From an uncultured Opitutia bacterium (GTDB taxonomy: Bacteria; Verrucomicrobiota; Verrucomicrobiia; Opitutales; Opitutaceae): DNA of 64,000 bases. Each line of letters begins with the position of its first letter. Positions within the stretch are counted from its first letter, which is position 1. Below are positions 51,404-60,800 of this stretch, in pieces. A program made the position numbers and the translations under genes. Below the pieces are notes generated by a model. It was not told the DNA's origin. It ran no database searches and saw only the letters and a list, made by a program, of their open reading frames with translations. The stretch spans positions 1-64,000 of the forward strand of contig CAITWF010000048.1 in assembly GCA_903896015.1 (NCBI GenBank). Direction: 5' to 3'.

Positions 51404-53323
51404 CTATTCTTCGCGGCGAATGCCTTTTTCAAAATTCAGCAGCAGCCGTCTGCCGCCAAATTCGATCGTTATGCTCTGTGGTTGGCGAACCGTCCGGGCG
51501 TAGGGCGAATCGTGGCGGGAAAAATCGGAATTCTGGAGGACGCCATTGACGCGAAAATCTTTTTGATAAGCCAGCTTCAGCTGGCGCGACCCGGTGCCGT
51601 AGGTGAGGACGCTTTCGCGGTAAGTGAACACGTTGCGGTCAACGCGGCGGACAAAGGCATCGAAATCGCCGTCGCGACCGGCCGATCCGAGCTCACAAGC
51701 CCACGCGGTGTCGCGCCCTACCTGTATAAGATCGTCGGTGGAGTTGGCGCGATAGGTGAGCGGGCTGGCGCCGATCAGCGCGACATAAACGTCGCCGTGT
51801 TTTCCATAGGCGCGCGAGCCTCGCAGCTCGATTCGATCGAAGCGGGCCTGCGGAAAATAGGCGTGAGTGAAAAGATTTGGGCCGTTTTCGCCGAGTGACG
51901 TGCGCGTGGGCACGCGGTAGATTTGCAGGCAGACGTTTTCGTGCTGCGCAGCGTCCGGCAGGCGGCCCGGACCCATCCAGTAACTGGGATCAGTGTCGGG
52001 TGACTTGCCTTTGCGGGGCACCGGCGGATGCGCGGTGAAGACGCTCAGCCGATTCGACAAGGTCGCGCTCCAAACGTGGTGTTGGTCGTTGAGCGTGCCC
52101 GGATGATAGCGCTGGACGCTGGCCAACAGAAAGTCGGGCGTGCGGTAGGTGTAGGTGTTGGCGCGCTGGAGCACGGTCGCATTGGACCAGGGATCGAGCA
52201 CGCGGGTGATCGTGGGCAGCAGGCCGGTGCGGCGCAGAAGGAAAAAATCCACTGAGCGAAGGTCGTGCAGGAACGAGTTGGAGAATAGATGTTTTTTTTC
52301 GACGTAGCGCATCGTCTCGTCGATCACCTCCGGATTGGTAAATGCCTCCATGCCCCATTGGAGCATGATGCGTGAGTCCTCGGTGCCGGCGAGTTGCTCG
52401 GCAGGGAGTTCGGCTAGATCGAGGCCTTGGGAGGCTTTGATGATGGTTGGCGAGACATCGCGCCCGATCGCTTCGATTACGGAGGGAACTTGGTAGCGTT
52501 CGCGAAAGAGAAAGATGCCATCCATCCGCCGGCCATCGGGGATCGGAAGATCGAAGCCCCAAATATTTTGGATGATGCCTCGCATCGAGTTGCCCTCTTC
52601 GCCGCTTCTACGATTCCGGTCGTAGGCCCGGCCCATTGTGGAGACGAAGGTTCCGCGATGGGATTGCGTCGCGACGTCGAACAGCAGCAGGTCGAGGATG
52701 ATTTTGCTCTTCGTGACGATCTCCGCGTCGTTGCTGAAATCGATCAGATTGCAGAGCGGGGCGACGTCCTCGACATAGTAAACGTTGGAATACCACTCGG
52801 AGAACCCATAGCGCCAGCGCTGCTCAAGCCAGGTGAGGACGCGCCGGCGTGCATCGGTCATGTGCGCACGGCCGGTGCGGCCATCGCGCGTGAAGACCTG
52901 CTCCGGGAATTTCTGACCGACGAGATATTCGGCGGAGGCGTAGAGGATTTGATGGTTTTCGCTCCAATAGCAGTGCCCGTCCTCCCCGGGCTGATCCATC
53001 CAATAGCGGAGGTTGAAAATCGCAGCGTGGATTTTTGCGAGGTTCACCGCGTCGATCGCTTGGCTGTGGCGATAGACGATGCGAATGAGCGGGGCCATGC
53101 GGAAGTCTTCGAGTTGCTCGAGCGTGCCCTCAAGGTTGGCCCAATCGACCGGTCGGCCCTGCTGCGCGTCGACCAAGTCGTCGTGAACGTTGATTTTCCG
53201 TCCCTTCGTTGTGTCCGGCAGAATCGGAATTCGGCGGTGCCTCGCGACATCACGCACCACTGATGCGACCAACAGCAGCGCCACGAGCGCAAACAAGGCG
53301 AGAACGCGCCGCCGGGTGATCAT
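51404..53323 (-). CDS. Membrane-anchored uncharacterised protein, heparinase-like toroid candidate
   Basis: A 639-residue protein starting at the ATG at 53323, followed by RRRVLALFALVALLLVASVV, an uncleaved anchor or signal. The helical part contains HCYWSENHQILYASAEYLVG and EWYSNVYYVEDVAPL, Trp/Tyr/His/Asn-rich stretches of the kind that line active-site clefts of alpha/alpha-toroid lyases; the C-terminal ~200 residues are beta-rich (DVYVALIGASPLTYRAN, SITIEFGGRRLLLNFEKG). I recall similar WSENHQ proteins as hypothetical; none named. The gene heads the minus-strand operon with two further toroid-like genes and the sulfatase, and a LacI-type operator lies 219 bp upstream, so regulation by the LacI-type protein is inferred. 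Confidence 0.65.
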   Translation of the reverse strand: MITRRRVLALFALVALLLVASVVRDVARHRRIPILPDTTKGRKINVHDDLVDAQQGRPVDWANLEGTLEQLEDFRMAPLIRIVYRHSQAIDAVNLAKIHAAIFNLRYWMDQPGEDGHCYWSENHQILYASAEYLVGQKFPEQVFTRDGRTGRAHMTDARRRVLTWLEQRWRYGFSEWYSNVYYVEDVAPLCNLIDFSNDAEIVTKSKIILDLLLFDVATQSHRGTFVSTMGRAYDRNRRSGEEGNSMRGIIQNIWGFDLPIPDGRRMDGIFLFRERYQVPSVIEAIGRDVSPTIIKASQGLDLAELPAEQLAGTEDSRIMLQWGMEAFTNPEVIDETMRYVEKKHLFSNSFLHDLRSVDFFLLRRTGLLPTITRVLDPWSNATVLQRANTYTYRTPDFLLASVQRYHPGTLNDQHHVWSATLSNRLSVFTAHPPVPRKGKSPDTDPSYWMGPGRLPDAAQHENVCLQIYRVPTRTSLGENGPNLFTHAYFPQARFDRIELRGSRAYGKHGDVYVALIGASPLTYRANSTDDLIQVGRDTAWACELGSAGRDGDFDAFVRRVDRNVFTYRESVLTYGTGSRQLKLAYQKDFRVNGVLQNSDFSRHDSPYARTVRQPQSITIEFGGRRLLLNFEKGIRREE

Positions 53324-53424
53324 GATGGGGAGCGCGCAATCCGCTGATAGGTGGATTGCGTCCGATTCAGCCGGCTTGATTCGAAATGAGTCACGAAGGG
53401 TGGAGGCAGGATGAGAGTAAATTG

Positions 53425-53447
53425 GCCCGTCAATTTTTCTGACGGGC
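53425..53447. promoter_or_regulatory. Perfect inverted repeat (leader hairpin candidate)
   Basis: GCCCGTCA (53425-53432) pairs with TGACGGGC (53440-53447) across a 7-nt loop (ATTTTTC on the plus strand). It lies about 100 bp upstream of the ATG at 53323, downstream of the operator, so it would sit in the 5' untranslated leader of the toroid operon. No T-tract follows on either strand, so it is not a standard terminator; an RNA stabiliser or binding site is possible. Confidence 0.45.
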
Positions 53448-53541
53448 ACTGAGGGGATTTGATTGGGAGGTGGCCCAGCTAACCGGTCGGGCGTTCAGCC
53501 CCATGTTCTTTCGGGTTTGGGCAACATCAAGTTCCACCACG

Positions 53542-53556
53542 GTGCAAGCGTTGCAC
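53542..53556. promoter_or_regulatory. LacI-family operator candidate (copy 1)
   Basis: GTGCAAGCGTTGCAC is an inverted repeat with 6-bp arms around a central GCG. Its 13-bp core TGCAAGCGTTGCA is identical to the two copies at 61275 and 61379 beside the LacI-type gene. The position is 219 bp upstream of the toroid operon start (minus) and 113 bp upstream of the TPR gene start (plus). The form fits LacI-family half-sites such as TGNAANCG. Confidence 0.65.
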
Positions 53557-53668
53557 TGGGCCTGCGTTGGGGGCGCGCGCAGATGAAATTTGTTCGACCT
53601 GCGCAATTTTGAACTGACATCAGACTGCACGGGGATGTGATCGCAGGCATTGCTCCACCTCCGCGCTG

Positions 53669-55831
53669 ATGATCCGCCGATTTTTTTCTCAGCTCTTTGA
53701 TTCGGATCAGAAACCGGACGAGGTCGGGACTACACCAACGTATGTGGTTTTGGCTGGCCTGGCCTTCGGCATCGCGTGGCTGACGTATTGGCCCGCGCTG
53801 TCAGGCGGCTTGCTCTGGGACGACGCCGCCCATGTGACCGCGCCCGCGCTGCGGTCGCTGCGGGGCCTTGTTCGCATTTGGGCTGAACTCGGAGCGACGC
53901 AGCAATATTATCCGACACTGCATACCGCGTTTTGGATTGAGCACCGGCTCTGGGGCGATGCCGTGATCGGCTACCATGCGATAAACTTGATGCTTCACAC
54001 GGCGGCGGCGGGACTTTTTTGGGCAGTTTTGCGTGAACTGCGGATAAGGGGGGCGGGACTCGCCGCGCTGCTGTTTCTGTTTCATCCTGTCTGCGTCGAG
54101 TCGGTCGCCTGGATCTCGGAACAGAAGAATACGCTTTCGCTCGTGTTCTATCTGGGGTCCGCGTTGACCTACCTGAAGTTTGATCGGGAGCGTCGCGCCT
54201 GGCTCTATGCGTTCGGGCTGATCCTCTTTCTGCTGGCGCTTTCAACCAAGAGCGTCACGGCGACGCTGCCTGCTGCGCTGCTGGTAGTGATGTGGTGGAA
54301 GCACGGTGTTCTCACCTGGAAACGCGACGGACGACCGCTGCTGCCATGGCTGATCGTGGGGGCGGGAGCCGGGCTGTTCACGGCGTGGGTTGAGCGCACG
54401 GTGATCGGCGCAAACGGCGCGGACTTTGATCTGACGGTTGGCATGCGCATGGTTTTGGCCGGTCGCGCGCTGGCGTTCTACCTCGGCAAACTCTTCTGGC
54501 CGGTGAACCTCTCCTTCGTCTATCCCCGCTGGACGATCGATCCGGCTATTGGTTGGCAGTTGCTTTTTCCGATCGTTTGTGGGGCGGCGCTCGTGATCCT
54601 CCTCGCGCGGTTGCCGCGGCAGCGAGGGCTGGTTGCGGCGGCGCTGGTTTTTTCGGGCACACTTTTTCCGGCCCTCGGCTTCTTCAATTTGTATCCCTTC
54701 AGGTATTCCTACGTGGCGGATCATTTCCAGTATCACGCCAGCCTTGCGATTTTCGCGGCGGCGGGCGCTGGCTGGGCCGAGGGGAGTGAGGGCGTGGGGC
54801 TGCAGGCGGTTCGTTGGCGTCGCCTGATTCCAGCGGTCGCGGCATGTGGGATTTTAGCCGTTTTGGCGTTTCAGTCCCACCGCCAAAGCCCCAACTATTC
54901 CGATGTCGAGACGCTCTATTTGGCCACACTCGAGCACAACCCCGGCTGTGTCCTCGCGCATAACAACCTCGGAATGATCCTGGCGCGGCGCGGCGACTCA
55001 GCTGCGGCTATCGAGCACTTTCGCCGGGCTATCGAGGCCAACCCGAACTACGCTGAGGCGGAAGACAATCTCGGCGGCGAGTTGGCCAAGCTCCCCGGCC
55101 GCGAACGTGAGGCGGCAGCGCACTTCGAGGCAGCCCTACGGATTCATCCGGATTTTCCCATGGCCCAGATCAACCTCGCCAACGAACTCGCGTTGATCCC
55201 GGGCCGGTGGCCGGAAGCCGAGCGGCACTTTCAGCGGGCGCTGGAATTGAAGCCGAACTATGCGAAAGCACATAACGATCTCGCGATTGGGCTGGCGCGA
55301 ATTCCCGGGCGTCGCGCGGAGGCGCTCGATCATTACGCCGCCGCGCTGCGAATCGATCCCGGTTACGCGGCTGCACGGGCCAATTTTGCCTTTGAACTTT
55401 CCCGCGATCCTGGGCGGATACGGGAAGCTCTCGATCAGTATGCGGTGGCGCTCGCGGCGGATCCCGCGCAGGCCGAGGCTCATAATAATTTCGCGAACCT
55501 GCTGGCGGGGATTCCCGGGCGACAGGCTGAGGCGATGAGCCACTACGAGGCGGCATTGCAAGTGAGAGCCGACTTCGCAGAAGCCCACAACAATCTCGCG
55601 AACGAGTTAATCAAGGACCCCGGCCGCGTTGCCCAAGCGCTGTCGCATTACGAGGCAGCCGTGCGGATAAAACCTGACTATGCAGAGGCGCACAACAATC
55701 TCGCCATCGCCTATGCGAATGAAGGCCGGATCGAAGAAGCGGCGCGGCATTTTCAGCTGGCGATCAAAATCCGGCCAGACTTTCAGGCGGCGCGCGACAA
55801 TCTGAGCCGACTGTTGGCCCCGCACCTGTGA
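53669..55831 (+). CDS. Multi-pass membrane protein with long TPR array (TMTC/GT-C-like)
   Basis: A 720-residue protein with ~10 membrane segments in residues 25-410 (opening with VVLAGLAFGIAWLTYWPALSG), then ~8 TPR units to the C-terminus. LLWDDAAHV in the first loop has the acidic pair expected of GT-C transferases; CVESVAWISEQKNTLSLVFY and RYSYVADHFQYHASL are TMTC-family blocks. Most TPR units have a period of 35 residues with a PGR insertion (NLANELALIPGRWPEAERHF); the last has 34. Sugar-transferase function is inference. It is more distant from the paralogs at 4761 and 55863 than these are from each other. The next gene starts 31 bp downstream. Confidence 0.75.
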   Translation: MIRRFFSQLFDSDQKPDEVGTTPTYVVLAGLAFGIAWLTYWPALSGGLLWDDAAHVTAPALRSLRGLVRIWAELGATQQYYPTLHTAFWIEHRLWGDAVIGYHAINLMLHTAAAGLFWAVLRELRIRGAGLAALLFLFHPVCVESVAWISEQKNTLSLVFYLGSALTYLKFDRERRAWLYAFGLILFLLALSTKSVTATLPAALLVVMWWKHGVLTWKRDGRPLLPWLIVGAGAGLFTAWVERTVIGANGADFDLTVGMRMVLAGRALAFYLGKLFWPVNLSFVYPRWTIDPAIGWQLLFPIVCGAALVILLARLPRQRGLVAAALVFSGTLFPALGFFNLYPFRYSYVADHFQYHASLAIFAAAGAGWAEGSEGVGLQAVRWRRLIPAVAACGILAVLAFQSHRQSPNYSDVETLYLATLEHNPGCVLAHNNLGMILARRGDSAAAIEHFRRAIEANPNYAEAEDNLGGELAKLPGREREAAAHFEAALRIHPDFPMAQINLANELALIPGRWPEAERHFQRALELKPNYAKAHNDLAIGLARIPGRRAEALDHYAAALRIDPGYAAARANFAFELSRDPGRIREALDQYAVALAADPAQAEAHNNFANLLAGIPGRQAEAMSHYEAALQVRADFAEAHNNLANELIKDPGRVAQALSHYEAAVRIKPDYAEAHNNLAIAYANEGRIEEAARHFQLAIKIRPDFQAARDNLSRLLAPHL

Positions 55832-55862
55832 GCATCCTTCGAATCCCACGGACGGCAGAAGC

Positions 55863-57752
55863 ATGATTCCTCCTCGCGCGCGCATGCGCTCCACGCATCC
55901 CAAGGCTTCCGTGGCGACGCCCACAACGCCGGCCGATAAAAACTTGCCGGGCCGGTTGTTCGCGGCGGCGATTATCACCATCGCCACGGCGGCAGTCTAC
56001 GCGAACAGCTGGTCGGGCCCGTTTGTTTTCGATGATCAGGCGTCGATTTTGCACAACGATTCGATCCGTCATCTTTCGGACTTGGGCGCGATATTCTCCC
56101 CGCCGGGGGAAGGTTTCACGGTGGATGGCCGGCCGATCCTGAATCTTTCGCTCGCGATTAATTATGCGATCAGTGGCACCCAAGGGTGGAGTTACCACGC
56201 GCTCAACGTGGTCATCCACATTCTGGCGGCACTCACACTTTTTGGCATCGTGCGTCGGACACTGGGGCGGACAATCGGAGTGCGCGGCGTTGGCAACGAG
56301 ACGGGGACGGTGGGAGTCAGCGACGCAAGCGTGCTCGGGATGGCGGTGTCGCTGCTTTGGGCGCTGCATCCGCTCCAGACGGAATCGGTGACTTACGTCA
56401 TTCAGCGTGCGGAGTCCTTGATGGGACTGTTTTATCTGCTGACGACTTACTGTTTCATTCGGGCCGCGGAGGCTTCGCCCGGCCCGACGGCATTGCGATG
56501 GTCTGCACTTTCATGGTTGGCCTGTTTTGTCGGCATGGGGACCAAGGAGGTCATGGTGTCCGCGCCGCTCATGGTTTTTCTGTATGATGGAATTTTTGTT
56601 TCAGCAGGGTGGCGCGCGGCGCTCCTGCGGCGGTGGAAGTATTACGCCCTCCTTGCGCTGACCACCGGCGTGTTGCTGGCGCTCGCCCTTCGAACGGGTT
56701 CGCGGGGAGGAACCTCGGGCTTCGGGATCGACGTCACGCCGTGGATGTATTGGCAGACGCAATTTCAAGCGGTCGCGCACTACCTGTGGCTCTCGTTCTG
56801 GCCGGGCACGCTGATCTTCGACTACGGTGTCCGTTGGACGAGCGGTCTCGCCGATGTGCTGCCATATGCGGTCATCGTGGGCCTGTTGGTCGTGGCAACG
56901 GGAGTGGCGCTGTGGCGGCGCCACGCTACGGGATTCTTAGGTGCGTTCTTTTTCGCGATCCTTGCCCCGACCTCGATCGTCCCGGGCAATCGCCAAACGC
57001 TCGCGGAGCACCGGATGTATTTGCCGTTGGCGGCGGTGATCGTGCTGGTCGTGGTCGGGGCCAACCGCCTGATCGCTGACGCACACCGCAGGAAATTTTT
57101 GGCGACGGCGTGGCTGCCACTGGCACTGATCGCATTGCCCCTCGCGGCGGTGACTGTCCACCGCAATGAAATTTATCGGAGCGAACTGACGCTCTACCGC
57201 GACACGGTCGCCGGGCGACCCGGAAACGCTTCGGCCCACACGAATCTGGGTAATGCGTTGCGCAACGCCCGACGTTATGAGGAGGCGATCGTCGAATATG
57301 AAGAGGCGCTCAGGCTCCGGACCGATTCTCCGCAAGTGCACTACGATTTGGCCGGCGCGTTTTCCGCTTCCGGCCAATTGCTGCAGGCAATCGTTCATTA
57401 CGAAGAAGCTCTGCGCCTGAAACCCGAATATGCCGAGGCGCACAATAATCTGGGCATTGCCCTCGCGCGCTCCGGGCGGGACGGGGAAGCGATTGGACAC
57501 TTGTCCGAAGCGGTGCGGCTCAACCCTGCCAGTCCGGAGGCGCATTTGAACTTTGGTCTCGTCCTCATTCGGACCGGTCGCCTTTCGGAGGCGATCGAAG
57601 AATACCGACAGACCTTGCGGCTTGATCCGGGATTCTATCGCGCCCGCGAAGCGATGGGCAACGCGCTGCGGCTCGCGGGTCGCGAGCGCGAGGCTGCGGA
57701 GGAATTGGAGACGGCCGCCCGACTTCAGGCGGCGCGGCTTTCGCCGCGGTAG
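55863..57752 (+). CDS. Multi-pass membrane protein with TPR repeats (TMTC/GT-C-like)
   Basis: A 629-residue paralog of 4761-6758 (both contain SGPFVFDD, SLAxNYAI, ESVTYVIQRxESLMGLFYL and EHRMYLPLAA). Membrane segments run from about residue 33 to 430, followed by five TPR units (PEYAEAHNNLGIALARSGRDGEAIG is typical). FVFDD in the first periplasmic loop is the likely catalytic acidic site if it is a GT-C transferase using a polyprenyl-phosphate sugar. It is probably co-transcribed with the TPR gene 31 bp upstream and convergent with the TonB receptor gene. Confidence 0.75.
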   Translation: MIPPRARMRSTHPKASVATPTTPADKNLPGRLFAAAIITIATAAVYANSWSGPFVFDDQASILHNDSIRHLSDLGAIFSPPGEGFTVDGRPILNLSLAINYAISGTQGWSYHALNVVIHILAALTLFGIVRRTLGRTIGVRGVGNETGTVGVSDASVLGMAVSLLWALHPLQTESVTYVIQRAESLMGLFYLLTTYCFIRAAEASPGPTALRWSALSWLACFVGMGTKEVMVSAPLMVFLYDGIFVSAGWRAALLRRWKYYALLALTTGVLLALALRTGSRGGTSGFGIDVTPWMYWQTQFQAVAHYLWLSFWPGTLIFDYGVRWTSGLADVLPYAVIVGLLVVATGVALWRRHATGFLGAFFFAILAPTSIVPGNRQTLAEHRMYLPLAAVIVLVVVGANRLIADAHRRKFLATAWLPLALIALPLAAVTVHRNEIYRSELTLYRDTVAGRPGNASAHTNLGNALRNARRYEEAIVEYEEALRLRTDSPQVHYDLAGAFSASGQLLQAIVHYEEALRLKPEYAEAHNNLGIALARSGRDGEAIGHLSEAVRLNPASPEAHLNFGLVLIRTGRLSEAIEEYRQTLRLDPGFYRAREAMGNALRLAGREREAAEELETAARLQAARLSPR

Positions 57753-57810
57753 GAGAATGATTCGCAGATCCCGCATCCTCCGGCGTGCCGATCTGAGATG
57801 AGAGAAAGCG

Positions 57811-57843
57811 AAAAGGCGGCAGCCGACCAGCGGCAGCCGCCTT
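57811..57843 (-). terminator. Terminator hairpin of the second TonB receptor gene
   Basis: AAGGCGGC pairs with GCCGCCTT (57813-57820 with 57836-57843), extended by an A-A mismatch and a further 4-bp GCCG/CGGC stem with a 5-nt loop. On the minus strand it is followed by TTTTCGCTTTCTC. It is 34 bp past the receptor stop codon and between convergent genes. Confidence 0.75.
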
Positions 57844-57876
57844 CACATCAAATCAATCCTGTTTCGGATTATCGGC

Positions 57877-60800
57877 TTAGAAGTTCGCTTTCAGGCCGGC
57901 GGTCCACACGGGCTGATAGATGGCGCGATGGTAGTTCTTCGCGATGGCCGGAGTGTTCGGACTGTAGCGCAGTTCGGTCGGCTCGTAACCCGAGATGTCG
58001 CGTCCGTTGATAAAGAGGGACAGGTTCTTTGTTGCACGGAAGCTGACGTCCAAATCGACGCGGATGGCTCCGCGGCGATACATGAACTCGTTGGGTTCGT
58101 AGGTGGGCGTGGAACTGGTCGTGAAGTCCAAATATTGCAGGCGCGTCTTCGAAGTGGCCTTGGAGTTGACCGAGACGGAGAACCGGCTGCGCGTTAGGCT
58201 CACGCCGAGGCCCGCAGTATACGGGACGATGTAGAGATTTTGCGCCGCAAACTGCACGGCCATCACGCCGCCACCGGTCTGAGTTGACCTGGTGCCGCTA
58301 GCGACGACACGGAGGCCGCGTGCCCAATCAGGGAGAAGTTTGTCGAGCAAGTAACTGCCGCTGAGTTCCAAACCTGATGTGACGATGCGACCGGTCATAT
58401 TGATGGGCGTGCGCAGCACCGAGCCGGGGAATTCGGCCGAATTGATTCCATAGGTAGTCAAGTAGTCCGCCGTCTGAGCCACGGTGAGGGTATTCGTTCC
58501 GAACGCGTTGTCGACGAACCGGCGGTAGCCGCGCACGGTGAAATTCGAACGCCCATCCGGAGCGTAATATTCCAACGACGCGCCAAAATTATTGGAGGTC
58601 CACGGCTTCAGCGCCGGATTGTTGGCGTTGATGATCGTTGTGGCCGTCGGATCGAGCGTCGTTGGGTCGGGTAGGTTGAGACTCGGATAGATGTTATTAA
58701 AATCGGGACGACCGATAGTGTGGCCGCCGGACACGCGCGCGACGAGGTTGGGGTTCAGATCGTAGCTCACCGCCAGGCTCGGAAAGTAGTTGTTGTAGCG
58801 GGCGCTCGATTGACTCCCGTTCATGATGTAGTTGGCGTGGGCTTGAGCGAGCGAGTTTACAGGGTAGAGCAGCTGGATGGTCTGCCCTTTGCCGGCCTGA
58901 TAGACGCCCCCCTGCGTGTTGAGGATCTGGCCTTGAGCATTCTTCGCGTAATTGCCGCCGGGATTGAAATACGGGCCCGTGCCGAAGTCGCGGGTCTGCT
59001 CGAAGCGAACGCCGTAGGCGAATTTTAGCCGTCCGTGGAGCATACTGCTGTCGGCGCGGATATAAGCGGCCGGAACATCCTCCCGGACAGAAAAGCTCGA
59101 GGTGACTGCAGAGCTGTAATCATTCCACGGGCGAGACTCTACAAAGAGACTCAGATTGGCTGCTTGATAGGCAGCGATGGCTGCGGGGTCGAGGAACTGC
59201 GCGACACCATAGTTGCCGATCATCGGAGTGTTGTAGCCCTTAAGAATAAAATCGGTTCCCGGACGGGTGCCAAGATAGATATAGCCCTGACCATTCCCAC
59301 CCAGAACCGGATCCGTATTTGCGCGTTTGCTTTGATGCGAATAGTTGAATCCCACTTTAAGCGTGGTGGGAAAATCGGGGATGGCAAAATCGCGACTGGC
59401 CGAACCCTTGCCCTCGAAGCGGTGATCCGAGGACCAGAGCGGCTTATAGCGGATGGCTGGCAGGTTGCTGGGAACGTTGGTCAGCGCTCCGGTGATCGGG
59501 TCGTAATACTGTCCCGCAAAATTGCCGGCCGCCACGAAGCTTGCCAGACTGGACGGATCGAGCACCGTGCCGTTCGGGGCGATGGCCGAGATACTTTGTG
59601 GACCCCATTCTCCGATGTTGTTAAAGTGGAGCTGCTGCAGCGGCCGAATGTTGTAGAGGATCGAGAAGACGGTGCCGACATCGCGGTCGCGGTTCTGCTT
59701 GCGGGAATTTCCGTAGCTTTCACCGAGATCGACCTTCCATGCGCCGATGCGGCCTTCGTAGGAGAGAGTCTCTTGTCGGTTCGCTTCATTTACAACCCAA
59801 GTCGTGGACTGGTTCAGCACTCGGGGCTGAAGTGACGTCTGATTGATTTCCACCTGATTGGTGAGCGTGGAGCGAGTGAGATCAACCCACCCAGTATTGC
59901 CCCAGGCGAGGTTGCGGGCGCCATATTCCAGCGTGTTGTAAGCTTGGGTAAAGCTCGCGTGCAGCGTGCCGTTCTCTGCGACTTTGTAGTCGCCCGTAAG
60001 ATTAAAGCTCGTGCGCTGGTAGGTCGAAAGAACGCTGTTAAGATTCTGGCCGTCTGAAGTGTAGTGGGACGGAATCAGCGGAGTGTCCTTGTAACTGCCG
60101 GCGCCGGTGGTCTGGTTGTAGAGATAATTGGCATTCCACGACTCCGTTTGATCGACATAGGCTTTCGGAACGGTGTTGGTGCTGAAGGTCGCCGAGAAAC
60201 CAAAGCGCTTGTTTACCGGAATAATCGCCGAGAGGACCATGCCGGGGAACGTCGTTTTGATCTTGGAGGAGAGCGGTCCGTCCATGCGGCTCTGCCCGAT
60301 CTTGTTCTGATCCGCAGCGCCGAATGCGGTGAGCGTGTAGCTAGGCTTGTCGTGCTCGAATGCTGACTTGGGCACGAAGTTGATCGAACCGGCTAGCGCG
60401 CTACCCGGATCGTCCGGCAGCGTGGTGTGGTTGACCTCGATGCGGGAAATGTTGTTGAGCGACATTTGCATCAACTGCGTGGAGCGCTGCGGGATGCTCT
60501 GCAGGCCGACCGGGCTGATACCCTGACCGGGGACCTCGGCCGAGGTCGTCATCTGAAAGCCGCCGAAGCCGATCGGGACATTCGCGCTGGGGGCGCCTGA
60601 CAGGGTCACCGAATTGCCGTAGCCGTAACCGTCTTGTTCAAGATCGACGCCAGGTAGAAACTTTAGGGCGTTGGCAATGCTGCCGTCGCCGATGAAACCG
60701 AGATCGTCAACGGCGACGACGCTCTTGAGATTCGACGCATACCGCTGGGTATTGATGGCCAGTTCCGTAGCGCCCATCGCCTTTTCCACGTCCACGCGAA

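Larger units (their letters stand above)
53324..53668. other. Intergenic region with regulatory elements
   Basis: A 345-bp divergent gap between the toroid operon (minus) and the membrane TPR genes (plus). It holds an 8-bp perfect inverted repeat at 53425-53447 and a LacI-type palindrome at 53542-53556. No open frame with coding character and no clear -35/-10 pair was found on either strand; the remaining sequence shows nothing else recognisable. Confidence 0.7.
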
